The notes under the pieces are model-generated. The model made no database searches. It saw only the letters and a list, made by a program, of their open reading frames with translations, and was not told where the DNA came from. A stretch of DNA of 64,000 nucleotides from Geosiphon pyriformis (Eukaryota; Glomeromycota; Glomeromycetes; Archaeosporales; Geosiphonaceae). The stretch covers positions 1 through 64,000 of the forward strand of contig JAAOMT010000384.1 of NCBI GenBank assembly GCA_016748015.1, written 5' to 3'. The translations under genes were made by a program, and so were the position numbers. Positions 1-10,810 of this stretch are shown one piece after another. Every line of letters starts with the position of its first letter. The first letter of the stretch is position 1.

Positions 1-100
1 TGGTGACTTTCTTTGTTTGCCAGAGGTATAGAGGCGGTTATCCTGCACGAACGAACGGATTATTTAGATACGAACGCTCGAGCCAGGAGGAAGTTATTCA

Positions 101-126
101 GAATGCTGGATACGTCTCCAGCATTC
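101..126. other. Perfect 10-bp hairpin in GC-richer leader
   Basis: The arms GAATGCTGGA (101-110) and TCCAGCATTC (117-126) are exact reverse complements around a 6-nt loop. They lie in the only clearly GC-rich stretch of the left end (about 1-240). No reliable gene is visible there: the open frame at 3-242 has no recognisable domain. The stem could belong to a small structured RNA or be the tip of a repeat cut by the window edge. I recognise no RNA family. Confidence 0.5.
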
Positions 127-268
127 TCATTTTTCCAAAACTCACCCCCATACTATACGCGGGGGGCGCACGGGTGATCGCAGGTGCAAAGGTGGTCGTC
201 TTGTCACATATACAATCTCAACTTACTGCTTGTTTTAATTAAACAAAAACAGTTTACATAGTAATTTG

Positions 269-660
269 ACCTTTTTTTTAGTTTTCAAATTTCGATCTCG
301 CCGTTTCTCTCCTATTTCCCTTTTTTTGTTTATATTTATCCCGCACCCTGGTTTGTTATTGTATTACCAGATATTAGCCTATCATTTAAGACATGTTTGA
401 CGATGCTGAAGCTTCACCCCTGTTTGCAAAAGGTCCTGATCAACGTCCCGTCATCACGTCGTTATATCACCTAAATCGTAGGTCACGTTTGATCACGTTT
501 GATCACGTTTGGTCACGTTTAATCACGTTTTGGTCACGTTTGGTCACGTTTGTCGATCATAACTCGTTCTTTTTTGGTCACGTTTGTCGATCATAACTCG
601 TTCTTTATTGATTTATTCATTATTAATTTAAAATTTAAAATATTTAAATTGGGGGGATAA
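269..660. repeat. Dispersed repeat, copy 1 (long GRTCACGTTT array)
   Basis: This block is repeated in direct orientation at 1115-1380. The two share a T-rich start, a stretch with CCCGCA and GGTTTGTTATTGTATTACC, the phrase GATCAACGTCCCGTCATCACG, and a closing ATTTAAAATATTTAAATTGG. Copy 1 has a longer internal array of GRTCACGTTT. No convincing ORF or terminal inverted repeats are seen. It may be a non-autonomous mobile element or a satellite seed. The two copies differ mainly by substitutions and by array length. Confidence 0.75.
481..585 (+). repeat. Tandem 10-bp array GRTCACGTTT (8 units)
   Basis: Units start at 481, 491, 501, 511, 521, 532, 542 and 576, each a variant of GGTCACGTTT, GATCACGTTT or AATCACGTTT. 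The last unit follows a duplication of a roughly 34-bp segment, so the phrase GTCGATCATAACTCGTTCTT occurs twice (552-571 and 586-605). The core TCACGT resembles bZIP/bHLH-type binding cores, but that is only a resemblance. The second copy of the parent repeat has just two units (1306-1325), so the array has expanded or contracted. Confidence 0.85.
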
Positions 661-1114
661 AAAATATTTCTAAAATTGTCTAAACTACTTTTTTTTCCTA
701 TTAATATTTGTGAATAATACAATTTAATTAATAAAACATAATTATTTATTTAGACAAAATATTTTAATTATATTTAATTATATTTATTTTAATTATAAAA
801 TATACATAATATATGTATTTATCTTATAAATACAGAAATTAAAAAATAAAATTTGTTAAAAAAAGACGATTTATAATTGAAAAAAATTTCTTACTATTAT
901 TATTAATCTTATATACATTATTTAATAATATTATAAATAACTAATTATATTTATACAAAATAAGTAATTACAAAAAAATTCATTTAATTACTAATATTAA
1001 TTTAATTAATAAAGCTGTTAATTAAAATATTTATCATTTATTCCATAATAATTCCTTTGGTAAATAAAATAATAAAATTTTAATAATAAAAATTCAATTT
1101 AATCTATATTTTTT
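661..1114. other. AT-rich spacer, nothing recognised
   Basis: The sequence is almost pure A/T with short homopolymer runs. I see no coding frame, RNA gene or repeat boundary. It separates the two copies of the dispersed repeat. Confidence 0.6.
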
Positions 1115-1380
1115 ACCTTTTCAATTTTCGATTTCGCCATTTTCCTTTTTTTGTTCATGTTTATCCCGCATCCCGGTTTGTTATTGTATTACCAGATATT
1201 AGCCTATTATTCAAGACATGTTTCACGATGCTGAAGTTTCACCACTGTTTGCAAAAGGTCCTGATCAACGTCCCGTCATCACGTCGTTATATCACCTAAA
1301 TCATAGGTCACGTTTGGTCACGTTTGTCGTTCTCCTACAATGTAATATCTGACTGATTTAAAATATTTAAATTGGAAGGA
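1115..1380. repeat. Dispersed repeat, copy 2 (short array)
   Basis: Direct copy of the 269-660 block, colinear over most of its length. It carries only two GGTCACGTTT units at 1306-1325 and lacks the duplicated ATCATAACTCG segment. Several CG dinucleotides of copy 1 appear as CA or TG here, for example the start of the T-rich leader and the base before the array. This fits cytosine deamination. Confidence 0.75.
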
Positions 1381-2046
1381 AAAAACCAATTTTTTTTTCT
1401 ATTGTTTTTAATCATTTTTAATATTTAAAAAGCTTTTTTGATAATTAAAACACTTAAACAACATTTTTTAAACTACTTTTCTTAAATAATAAAGATACAA
1501 AATAGTTTTAATTATTAATAAACCATTTTTTTTAGCTTTAAATAAAAATTTTATTTTATTCAAGGTTTTTTAAAGCAATTAATTAAAATTAATCTTAATA
1601 TAATTATTATTATTGTAAAAAAAATCTCAAAATCTTTAATTTTTTTATAACCATTTTTTTTTTATTGTTTAAATAGTCAAAAAAAACAAAAAACTAATTT
1701 TTTGTTTTTTGTTTTTTGTTTTAATCTTTTAAATATTTTATAAAACATTAATTTTTTTTTATTAAATATAACTATTATTGTTAATAGTATTATAATTAAC
1801 AAAAAAGATTACTTATAATCTTATTAATAATATTTTGATTTTAAAAAAGTTTATAATTAGTGTTTAAATTAAACAATTTAAAAATTCTAATATAAAAATA
1901 AAAAAAATACAATAATTAATATTAAATATAAAACAAATAATAAAAGTAAAGTTTCTTAAACTTTTAAACAAATATTCTAAAAACAAACAAAATAAATATA
2001 AACAAATTAATAGTTTTTTTATTTAATATTATTAACTTTAAAATAA
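1381..2046. other. AT-rich spacer with GTTTTTT repeats
   Basis: There is no coding signal. At about 1700-1722 a short tandem run of TTTTTTG units stands beside its reverse complement (AAAAAACAAAAAA), giving a low-complexity inverted pair. The right edge is the 5' truncation point of element A1. Confidence 0.5.
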
Positions 2047-3925
2047 GCAGTTGCTTGCCTCTGCTATTATTACACCGAACCTCTTTGTGGTTCCCAATGA
2101 GATCTTAGATGAGATCTCCATAGCATCATCCAGCATGTTATCCAAGATGGGCTTAGATCAACTACTGGCTGTGTTGCCAAATGTGGTGTCTTTTGATAAA
2201 TCATTACCAGTTTTAGAAGCAAAACAATCTCCTCCTGTTGGGTCATCTGTTCTTGAAAACTGGGCTGATCAAATAAAAACTAAATCATCTTCTCCTCTAA
2301 TTTCTGGTGCTACTTTTGGTGGTGCTTAGAAAACTATTACTAGTCGTCAAAGATTTGCTGAGTAAGTGGCCTCCATTCTAGTGCCTAGTGCTACTTTTAA
2401 AATCAAATTGGCTTATGTTAAGGCTGTTTTTCAGTCTGTACATGGTTTTTTGGGTGCCAAGTCTGTTTCAAAAGACAATGTGAAGCTTTTTTGTGTGAAA
2501 TTTGCTTCTCAAACCTCTTTAAATGCTGCATTTTTAGTTAAGCCTACAAGCTCTATTCGTCTTGCCACTCTTAAAATTGCCAAGTCTTTGGTGGTTTCTG
2601 AGTCTGGATCCCTTTTTACTGCTATTGTGCTGCATGATATGCCTTTGGGTGTGTCTGCTGCTGATATTAAGACAGTTCTTAGTGTTTTTGGTATGGTTAC
2701 TCATGTTGTGTTGAAGCCTACTGGTATTTGGCAATATGTGATGATTCATTTTGAGAAGTTAGATTCTGCCATGTCTGTTTTGAGTCATTGATCAGTATTG
2801 GTGGGCAGGAATAGTGTTAGAATTCTTCTCTTGGTGAATCAAAATGAGACTATTTTGTCTCGTGATAGGTTTAAGACCAAGTTGGTCAACTTTCCTTTTG
2901 GTTGTACTGCCTTTGAGATCAATAATATGATTTCTTAGATTGGTGGCTGGTCTTGTTTCATTTCTTGGTCTCCTGATTCTGGTTATTGTCTCCGCTTTAC
3001 TCTAGTTATGTTTGGCTTCCAAGCTGATTTGGACCTTGCTGTTGCCAAAACTAGTACACTTAGAAAGTGCTATATCTGGTGGGAAATTCCTAATTGTCAG
3101 TGTTATTTTCAGTGTCAAGAAACAGATCACTTGGCTGTAGACTGTAAAGTTGCTTTATCTTCCTTTTTTATGGCTTCCAAAGTGTTCAAACCATATTTTG
3201 TTGGTTCTTTGTCTTATGCTAAGGTGTCTGCTCCTCCTGTTATGTCTGAGTTTTCTCTTTTGGTGGCTTCTACCCTTCCTGTGGCTGTTGTTAATCTTGC
3301 TGTTGGGTTCAGATTGGACTCTTTGGAAAAGCAAGTTTCGGATTTGGCTGCTTTGATAAAGTCTATTGTTGAGTCTATTGGCTCTTTGGTTGTCTTAGTA
3401 TTTTATCTCCTTAATGATAATGCTGTTAAGACTGTTTAGTTAGAAAAAAATCTCCTTTCTATGAAATATGCTTCTAACAATTTTGCCAATCTTTTGATTA
3501 GTGTGTCTAAGAATATTGTTTGTCTTAGATCTAAAGTTGACTTTGGTGGCATGAATTATAATGACATACAGGCCACCAAACCTTCTCTTTTGAGTGAAAA
3601 TACTATTGAGTGTGTTATTGCCTTGTGGCGAATGTCGAATGCTGAAGTTAGAAGTAATATTGAATCTACTAGATTATTTCTTAGTGAGTTTATCTTTAAT
3701 TCTAGGAATCTGAATGGTGTGATTGAAAAAATTTGTGGATTGGGATTATTTCTATCTTCTATTGTTTTAGCTTAGTTAGTGCCTTAACTGACTTGAGTGG
3801 TTTGTCACATGTAGAAAATGCATGATTCATGTCTAATTTGTAATCTCTTAGTAGTACATAGTATTAGATAGTGTTTGGGCACACTTTGTTAAAACATAAA
3901 AAAAATAAAATAAAATAAAAGATAA
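2047..3925 (+). mobile_element. Half-LINE family A, copy A1 (5'-truncated)
   Basis: From CAGTTGC near 2047 it aligns with copy A2 from about 35407 onward, so roughly 400 bp of the 5' end is missing, as expected of target-primed LINE insertion. It contains only an ORF1-type frame. After the stop at 3775 it goes directly into the 3' UTR shared with the full LINEs (CACATGTAGAAAATGCATGA at about 3808) and an A-rich tail near 3895-3925. No endonuclease or RT sequence lies between. Confidence 0.8.
2051..3775 (+). pseudogene. Family A ORF1-like protein, decayed (A1)
   Basis: One continuous frame of about 575 codons with no frameshift. It is broken by five stops: TAG 2327, TAA 2363, TGA 2789, TAG 2936 and TAG 3437. 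Comparison with A2 puts four at Trp codons and one at a Gln codon. The product would have an RRM-like fold around 2630-2780, a CCHC knuckle near 3103-3147 and a coiled-coil region near 3310-3370. The first knuckle cysteine seen in A2 (TGC) is TAT (Tyr) here, so the zinc site is lost. The role is probably gag-like RNA binding. The 5' end and any start codon are missing. Confidence 0.75.
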
Positions 3926-4330
3926 TAAAATTTATCTTTTATTTTTATGTCTTATTATACTAAAATCTAAATAGTTGACTTTTATAATTAAAAAAAAATT
4001 TTGCTTTAAATATTAATTTGTTTATTATCAAAAAAAATTATAAAAAAGATGTAAATAATTAAAAATTTATTTTTTTTAATAAATAATTTTAAAAAAATCA
4101 TTACTTTTTGAAATTTTAAAAAATTAAAAAATTTATATTTATATTAAAGATTAATTTGATTAATTTGATTAAAATTATAGTATTAATTACTAAAAAAATA
4201 TTTTAATAAATAATAATTATTATAAAATATTTTAAAAAAATAATTATTGTAATTTTTTTCAAGTTAATTTAATTGTAATTAATTGATTTATGATTAATAA
4301 ATTGGAATCTTAAATAAAATTATAAAAACT
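3926..4330. other. AT-rich spacer
   Basis: Low-complexity A/T sequence between the tail of A1 and the 5' end of LINE-B. I recognise nothing else in it. Confidence 0.5.
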
Positions 4331-4334
4331 CTTT

Positions 4335-4364
4335 CTTTCGTTGATTCCCTGATCACAACGAAAG
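4335..4364 (+). promoter_or_regulatory. 9-bp hairpin at LINE-B 5' end
   Basis: CTTTCGTTG (4335-4343) and CAACGAAAG (4356-4364) are perfect reverse complements with a 12-nt loop, immediately at the start of the element and about 90 bp before the ORF1 ATG. A TATAAAAA string lies just upstream at 4321. A structured 5' leader could matter for RNA packaging or translation; this is inference. Confidence 0.45.
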
Positions 4365-4453
4365 CTTTGAATCGTCACTTAAATAGCCTTCCTTTTCCCT
4401 TTCCCCTTCACTTTTCTCCAGTTATTTCTTCAGACATTCCCCTTTTTGTGGCT

Positions 4454-6408
4454 ATGGAACCGGTGGGCTTTGCTGCTGGTGGTTCTGGATCCGTTTCGGC
4501 TGGGTTGGGGACCCGGTCTGGTGTCAAAAATAAGCGTTCGGTTGGTTCTCAATCTCGCGGTGCGTCCTATAAGAAGCCAAAGAAACCTGTGATGGTTGAC
4601 AGTTTGGTGGAGTCATCTGCTGGTGTCTCAAACATTATGGATGAAAGTGGTGATGGACTTAGTATTGGGTGATCGTGGGCTAGCGAGGTCAACAGCGAAG
4701 TGAACAGCGTAAGTGGCATCTCAGACTTGGATAACTTGGAAAACGTCATCGCTGAGGAAACTAGCTATGCAGAGTCAGATGTTTCAGGCTTGGATGATGA
4801 CATGAACGATGTCACGCCAAGGAAGACACATACCCACATCTATGTTCTGAACAGTAAGCCACCACCTTTCTCTTTCAATGTGCAAAGTGATGGTGAAGAC
4901 ACTCTGCCTCTTCCGAGTCCTAAATTTTGTGGGTCCAATCATCTTCCTCCAGTCGGGTCATATGCTCCGGAAAAACGGAGTTTTATTTCGTCAAAATCGT
5001 TTGCATTGAATATTAAGCTATCTGCTGTTCCTGGCAAAACTATTGGTGATAAGTTGGTTTGTGTGAAAAAAATTTTTTATCAAGTTGATGGTTTTGGGGG
5101 GGCTTTGACTCCCTCAAAATTTCCTGGAATAATAAGATCGTCATTTACATCTGAAAAAAGTTTGTTTAAGGCGAGGGAAATGGCAATCAGTAAAAAATAT
5201 TAGTAAATGATGATCTAAGAAAGGTAAACAGCCATTCAGATCGGAAGGTGATCGTTAAAGAAATCCCAGTAGATCTTCCCAAATCGGCAATTGAGGCAGT
5301 GTTCTCCAAGTTTGGCAAGATTGTTTCAATTAAAGTGCAGCTTATTGGTCTTTGGCAAAAGGTTCTGGTGGAATATGATTTATCTGAGATGGCTGATTTG
5401 GTCGCAGCTAGATAGTCTGTGTTCATGGGAAAAAATTCTGTCCATGTGACAAAGGCAAATATTGATAAACAAACGTGGGTATCGAGGGATCAGCATCGGG
5501 CTTTGCTCTATACTCTTCCAGTTGGCACCAATGCTCATGATCTCTCCAGTTTGTTGGAATCATATGGTGGGAAGACTTGTTATATCGGCCGTAACCCTAG
5601 TTCATATGTTCGTGATAGATGTGCTGTAATTTGTTTTGGTGATGAGGCATCCAAGTTGGCTGCTATTGGTACTGTTCCAGTTTTCAGAAATGTGAGTTTG
5701 CATTGGGCTGGTCTTTCTTTGGCCAGTTGTGCTCGTTGTAAACAATTCGGTCATGTTTTGGTCAACTGTTCCTTGGGTGAGTATTCTGGTGTTCGAGGAA
5801 AGAGGGTGGTTTCTGAGCAAGATCAGGTTCGTCTAGCTGGGATATATAAGAGGAAGTTGGCCCCTGTCGCTTGTCCAGTTTCTTTTGGTGGAAAGACATG
5901 GGCCCAAGTGGCAGGCCGTTCTCCCTCTCATGTTGTCTCTTCAGATGCTCCTGGTGTTGGTTTGGTCTCTGGTTCGAAGACTTTCTCAGTGGATTCCTCC
6001 TCGTCTGGTGCCACTGATCTAGGTGGTTGCCTAGCTGTGCTGGAATGCTCCGTGGAAATTCTCGCAGACCAAGTCTCACTCATTTTAAAGAAATTAAGTT
6101 TCATTGACTTGGTGCCATTGGCGCCTTCTTCCTCAGCTCTTCCTTTGGTGTTTCCAACTGCCGTCGTTTCAGATATGGACTCAGGTTTGGATTTGGATAG
6201 CACGTTGTTGTTGTCTGCCTCTTTTTCTCCCAATGTTGGTGGGTCAGTTGTTGATTTCAGTCCGAGCAGTTCTAAAGTTTTGACTGCCAAGATTGGCAGT
6301 TTGGAGTCAAATATGATGGCTCTTGAGGCTTCAGTTCACTCGGTCTTAGATAGATTGGATCATCTGCATTCTGGATCGGGTTCGTTGGCTTTTCCTCCAT
6401 CTCAATGA
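4454..6408 (+). pseudogene. LINE-B ORF1 (RRM + CCHC nucleic-acid binding protein)
   Basis: The likely start is ATG 4454. Lesions are a TGA at 4670, a one-base loss in an A-run near 5190-5198 and a TAG at 5413, where related copies suggest TGG. The N-terminal 150 residues are Ser/Gly/Asp rich and probably disordered. An RRM-like domain spans about 5245-5420. A CCHC zinc knuckle (C-x2-C-x4-H-x4-C) is encoded at 5728-5769. A C-terminal coiled coil is encoded near 6280-6365. The stop TGA overlaps the ORF2 start as ATGA (6405-6408). LINE ORF1 proteins bind the element RNA in the RNP; that role is inferred by family. Confidence 0.8.
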
Positions 6409-9400
6409 GTAGTTTGGTTTGGAAATTTGCTACGTGCAACGTTCGGGGTATCAATGTTCCTGCGAAGCAAGCGGATGTTGTTCGTTGGCATGTGAGCTCG
6501 GGAAATATGGTTTTTTTTATTACTGAGACTAAGTTGAGGTCCTCTTCTGGGCCATGGATAAAGAATAAATTTGATGGAGTGCGAATATTTTCTTCTGGTT
6601 TGGATAAGGGTTTCATGAGTGCTGGGGTTGCAATTGTTATAAACACTTCTTTGGCCCGTCATGTATCTAAGGTGGAGGAGATTCCTGGTCGGGTTATTTC
6701 TGTTCAGCTCCTGTTTAAGGGCAAGCTCTTGGTTACTGTTTTGGGGTTGTATGCTGGTGCCTCCTCTGGGGCTAGATTTGGTCAGGCTTCTGAAGTTAAC
6801 ACCCTCATTGCAAAGGCGGTCAACTCCAGCAATTTTGTTATCTTGGGTGGGGACTTTAATGAAAATGGATCTGGTAGAAGTGCTAGTTTCAAGTTTTGTT
6901 TGAGTTTAGGTTTAGTCAATTTATTTGTTGATCATTATTTGGCTAATTCTTATACGTGGAGCAATTTGAGAGGGGTTGGGAAAACAATTGATTACATTTT
7001 TGTTGGTAGTGATTTGTCTACTACTGTTGCTAGCCATCAAGTTGTCTCTGTTTCAGATTTCTTTGATACCAATCACAAGGCTGTTGTAGTTTCAGTCAGT
7101 TTGGGTGGGCTTCTAGATGTACAATTGAACAGTTTGCACAAGCAGGCGAATAAGGATTGTTGGAAGTTCAAAATCAAGAATGCTGACTGTGTTGGATGGG
7201 CTAAGTTTAAAGATCTCTCGTCAGCTAAACTTTTGTCTTTGGGTGAGGTGTTCTCTGGTGCCGAAATACGTGGTGATGTGGATGCTATGTGGGCAGTTTT
7301 GGTGGGAGCTGTGGTAGATTCTGCTGATGTAACATTTTCAAGGCATTGGTTTAGTGAATTCAAGTGTTCGAGAAACAAACATTCTTCTAGGTTTTTTGGT
7401 CTGGAATTGTTGGTGGCCAAGATTGTCAAGAAATTTTGCTCTGGTGACTTGCTGGGCGCTGATCGTCTTGTAAGTAAATGGTCAACTCTGGATGACGCGA
7501 AGGCTCATGCTTTCAAGGACTTGGTTGGCTCGGGTGTTAAATCTGATGTTGTTGTTAGGCATTTGTCATTGGTTCACAGAGATTACAGGAGGTCAAAGAT
7601 GTTTGAGTCAAGGTTGGCTGAGGAAGCTTCGATTAGGAAGGCGATTGAGAAGTGCATGGATAATTTCTGTTCGGATAAGGGTGGTATGATCAGGAGTGTA
7701 TTAGAAAAGCCTTTTCGCAAGGTTGTGTTGGATCACTTGATAGTTGATGATGATCTGGTTTTGTTGCCTAAAAAAGTGAAGTCCAGTGTGGATAGAATAA
7801 TGGAGGGTTGGACGAGGAAACGCTCCATGCAGTCAGTGCTTCCTGGTCTTTGGGTTCATCAGTACGTGCCTTTGGACTATGTTCGGGATGATGCTTTTTC
7901 AGGTGTTATGAGTGCAATCAGTATGGGCGAGTTACTTTCTGTTGTTGGTGGTCTTCCTGATGACAAGGCTGCTGGTTTGTCTGGTGTTCCTAATGAGTTA
8001 TGGAAACATGGTAGTGAGGTGGTTTTGGGGTGCCTGTTGGCACTGTTTAATAAATGTTTGTCTGGTGGTGTGGTGTCTGTTTTGTGGAAGAGGGCTTGGG
8101 TGTCAATGATTCCTAAGCCTTATGACTGGAATGGAGTTCTTACAAACACTCGGCCCATTGCTTTGATTGAGACTGCCAGGAAGATTCTTTCCAAGATTCT
8201 GTCTGACCGTATTTCAATGGCTTGTAGCAAGTTCAATGTTCTTCAGAGTGACAACTTTTCGGTGCTGAAGGGTATGTCAACACAATCTCTGGTGTTTGCT
8301 GTCAGTTCAGTAATTAAGGATGCCATTGAGAAAAATAGGGAGTTATGGTTGGTCTTGCAAGATATGCAGAAAGCTTATGATTCAGTTGGGTGGCATTATT
8401 TAAGAGCTAGTTTGTAGCATGTCAAGATGTGTGAGAGGTTCATAAGGTTTTTTGGTGGTATTCATGAGGATAGAGTTAATAGGGTGATGACTGACTTTGG
8501 TTTGTCTGGTGGTTATAAGGTGCATGATGGGCTGGATCAGGGTGAGGTCTTTTCGCCACTTCTTTGGAGAATTTTTTACGATCTGCTTTTGTGTGAGGTT
8601 AAAAGACACGAACAATTGTGTGGGTACTGGATTAATACTAAGTTTGTTTCAAAATCTGGCAGAATTGAGGGCAGTGGTGGTTTGACATCATATTTTTCGG
8701 CTGATGTGTTTGTCGATGATACGATCTGGGTTGGAAATTGTCAGGCTTCTACTTAATATGCTCTGAACATTGCCAGTGAATTTTTTGTGATCAATGATAT
8801 TTCTATCAATAGTGAGAAGACGGTAGCCATTCCCATCAATCAGGGCATTAAAGTTGCTTTACTGAACATTTGTGGTCAGCCAATTTCTATTGCCAAGAAA
8901 GGGGAAGCACATCGGTATCTGGGTATTTTTCTGTCGACTGAAGGGCTCTCCAAGCCGAGTGTTGCTAAGGCTCATGCGGATGTACGTTTCTTCGTCAATG
9001 TTGTGCTTAGGAAGGCTATTACAGACAAACAATTCTCCTATCTGGTGTCGGCTGTTTTGCAGCCTATTGTTAGTTATCGTACTCAGTTCAGTTTTGTCTC
9101 ATCTAATGTTTGTCGCAAGTGGGATGCCTTGGTTAGAAAGGGTCTTAGGTTCAAGACTTGTCTCCCCCGTGATTTTCTTGACACTGCTTTGCATCATCCC
9201 TCATTGTATGGCCTAAAGTCTTTTGAGCAGGTGCAGTCAGAAGGGAAGGTTGCTGCTTTGATGGCGTTCTCTAATGCCTTTGGCATTCTTGGACGTTTGT
9301 TTAGACATAGGTTTTTGGACCTACAGGTTTTTGGTTGGGCTCCTTTGGATTCTTTGTAGTTTCCAGTCAGGTTGCGTGTTAGTCCAGTGAACAATTTTTT

Positions 9401-10506
9401 GGCTGGGATGGTGAAGATCTTTCTGGGCAATGAGCTTACTTTGGTGAACAACCTCTCCACTGCTTTTTGTAGTTTTGGTCGGTTCCCGTTGTCCTCTGTT
9501 CTTGGAAAGTCTCTGTATTTTGATTCGGTCAAATCTCTTAAACATTTTGATGTCACTTTTGGTGATCGGCTTTTTAATAAGAAAGGTGTTTTGTTGGATT
9601 GGAAAACTTTTTGTCATTGGAAAAGGTTGGATCCGTGTGGCCCTGTGTCTTACTGGTTCATGGTTTCTTCTGAGTTTTTGAAAGGTCAGGGTTTCTCATT
9701 TTCTGGTTCTGTTGGCTCTGCAGAAAAGCTTGGTTTGGACATTTTGGGGTCTGGGGAATTTTCTGCGGTTAAAGATGGATTGCATGACATTTGGTCAGGC
9801 TTTTTTGAAGTTTTCACGGATGGGTCTTTGAGGAATGCAGGCTCTGCTGAGGTCACCTGTGGTGCTGCTACATACTTTTCGGTCTTGGATAAGAGCATTG
9901 GTATTGCTGTTTGTGGTCTTTTGTCATCTACTATGGCCAAGTTACAGGCTGTCACTTTGGCTTTGGAGTGTGTTTCTTCTTCAAGTACTGTGGTGTTATG
10001 TCTTGACAGCCAGGCTGCCATTGACGCATGTGTGTCTGAGATGTCTTTGGTTGCCCTTGATTTCCGTAATCAATGCTGGCTAAAAAGGTGTCATATTTTC
10101 AATTTGGTCAGGGATAAGGATCTCAGCATGAACATTTTTTGGTTGCTGAGGGTATCGCTGTTTCTGGTAATGCCTGTCATTTTGTCAGGAATAATTTTCG
10201 ATCAATTTGTTGTGTTCGTTGGGAAGCTGGGCCTGGTTGTAATGTAGTTCCGGGTGCGATGATTGGTTGCATAGACTGGGTTGTCACGGCAAAGGTGTGG
10301 CATCCTGATTCTCATATGCTTGCTGGGTTCACTAGCCGCACATCCTCAACGCTTTGCACTTATGTTATGAAGGCTGTGCACAGGAGGTTGCCGGTGGCAG
10401 TAAGGAAGAGGTTGTATGATAAGTGCTACCTTAGTGTGTTGTGTTTGTTTTGCAATGAGATGGAGTTCTCTGACCACGTTTTTACTTGTGTTCATAAGTC
10501 TGGCAT

Positions 10507-10510
10507 TCGT
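10507..10510. repeat. Target-site duplication, left (TCGT)
   Basis: TCGT at 10507-10510 is repeated at 11383-11386, immediately outside the TG...CA termini of the inserted LTR. Removing the LTR and one TCGT restores the ORF2 frame (His-Lys-Ser-Gly-Ile-Arg-Gly-Glu). Confidence 0.85.
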
Positions 10511-10612
10511 TGTTATGGTTTAAGAATTTAGCAAAAAGAATCATAAAAATAATACAAACTATTCAATCATAATATAGCACAGTAATAATCTTAGAAAGGT
10601 AATGATTAACAT

Positions 10613-10704
10613 AGTAGCAAACACCATCTCGTGATAGTGACAAGCACCAGTTCACAATAGCAGCCAACACCAACTGGTGATAGCAGCAAGCACCAGGTTG
10701 AAAT
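10613..10704 (+). repeat. Four 23-bp tandem repeats in LTR U3
   Basis: Exact 23-bp periodicity: 10613-10635, 10636-10658, 10659-10681 and 10682-10704. The shared pattern is AGYAGCAARCACCA followed by a variable part ending near GAT. Unit 3 contains CACCA-AC-TGGTG, an inverted pair. They end 39 bp before the TATATATA box. The layout resembles an upstream activator array of an LTR promoter. Confidence 0.85.
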
Positions 10705-10743
10705 ATCAAAAAGAAAGTATTTTCTCGTAGAACTACAAACATG

Positions 10744-10751
10744 TATATATA
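10744..10751 (+). promoter_or_regulatory. TATA-like box of the inserted LTR
   Basis: TATATATA, placed downstream of the 23-bp repeats and upstream of AT-rich sequence and the gap. The position is consistent with the U3/R boundary of the LTR; the start site itself is not visible. Confidence 0.5.
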
Positions 10752-10810
10752 CAGTAGTTTTAATATTGGGAAAGAATCAATCAAGTAATAAAAATCATAA
10801 CTTATCAAGC

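Noticed and set aside
481-600. CRISPR-like array
   Set aside because: Units are 10 bp and directly contiguous, without unique spacers, and the genome is eukaryotic.
5185-5200. Programmed ribosomal frameshift at the A-run in ORF1
   Set aside because: The indels in B, C, D and H are at different positions and of different sign, and F needs none. Loss or gain of A during decay, or sequencing error, fits better.
5187-10021. Many antisense frames of 70-130 aa within LINE-B
   Set aside because: They run opposite to strongly conserved ORF1/ORF2 codons, lack domains and are explained by the codon bias of the sense frame.
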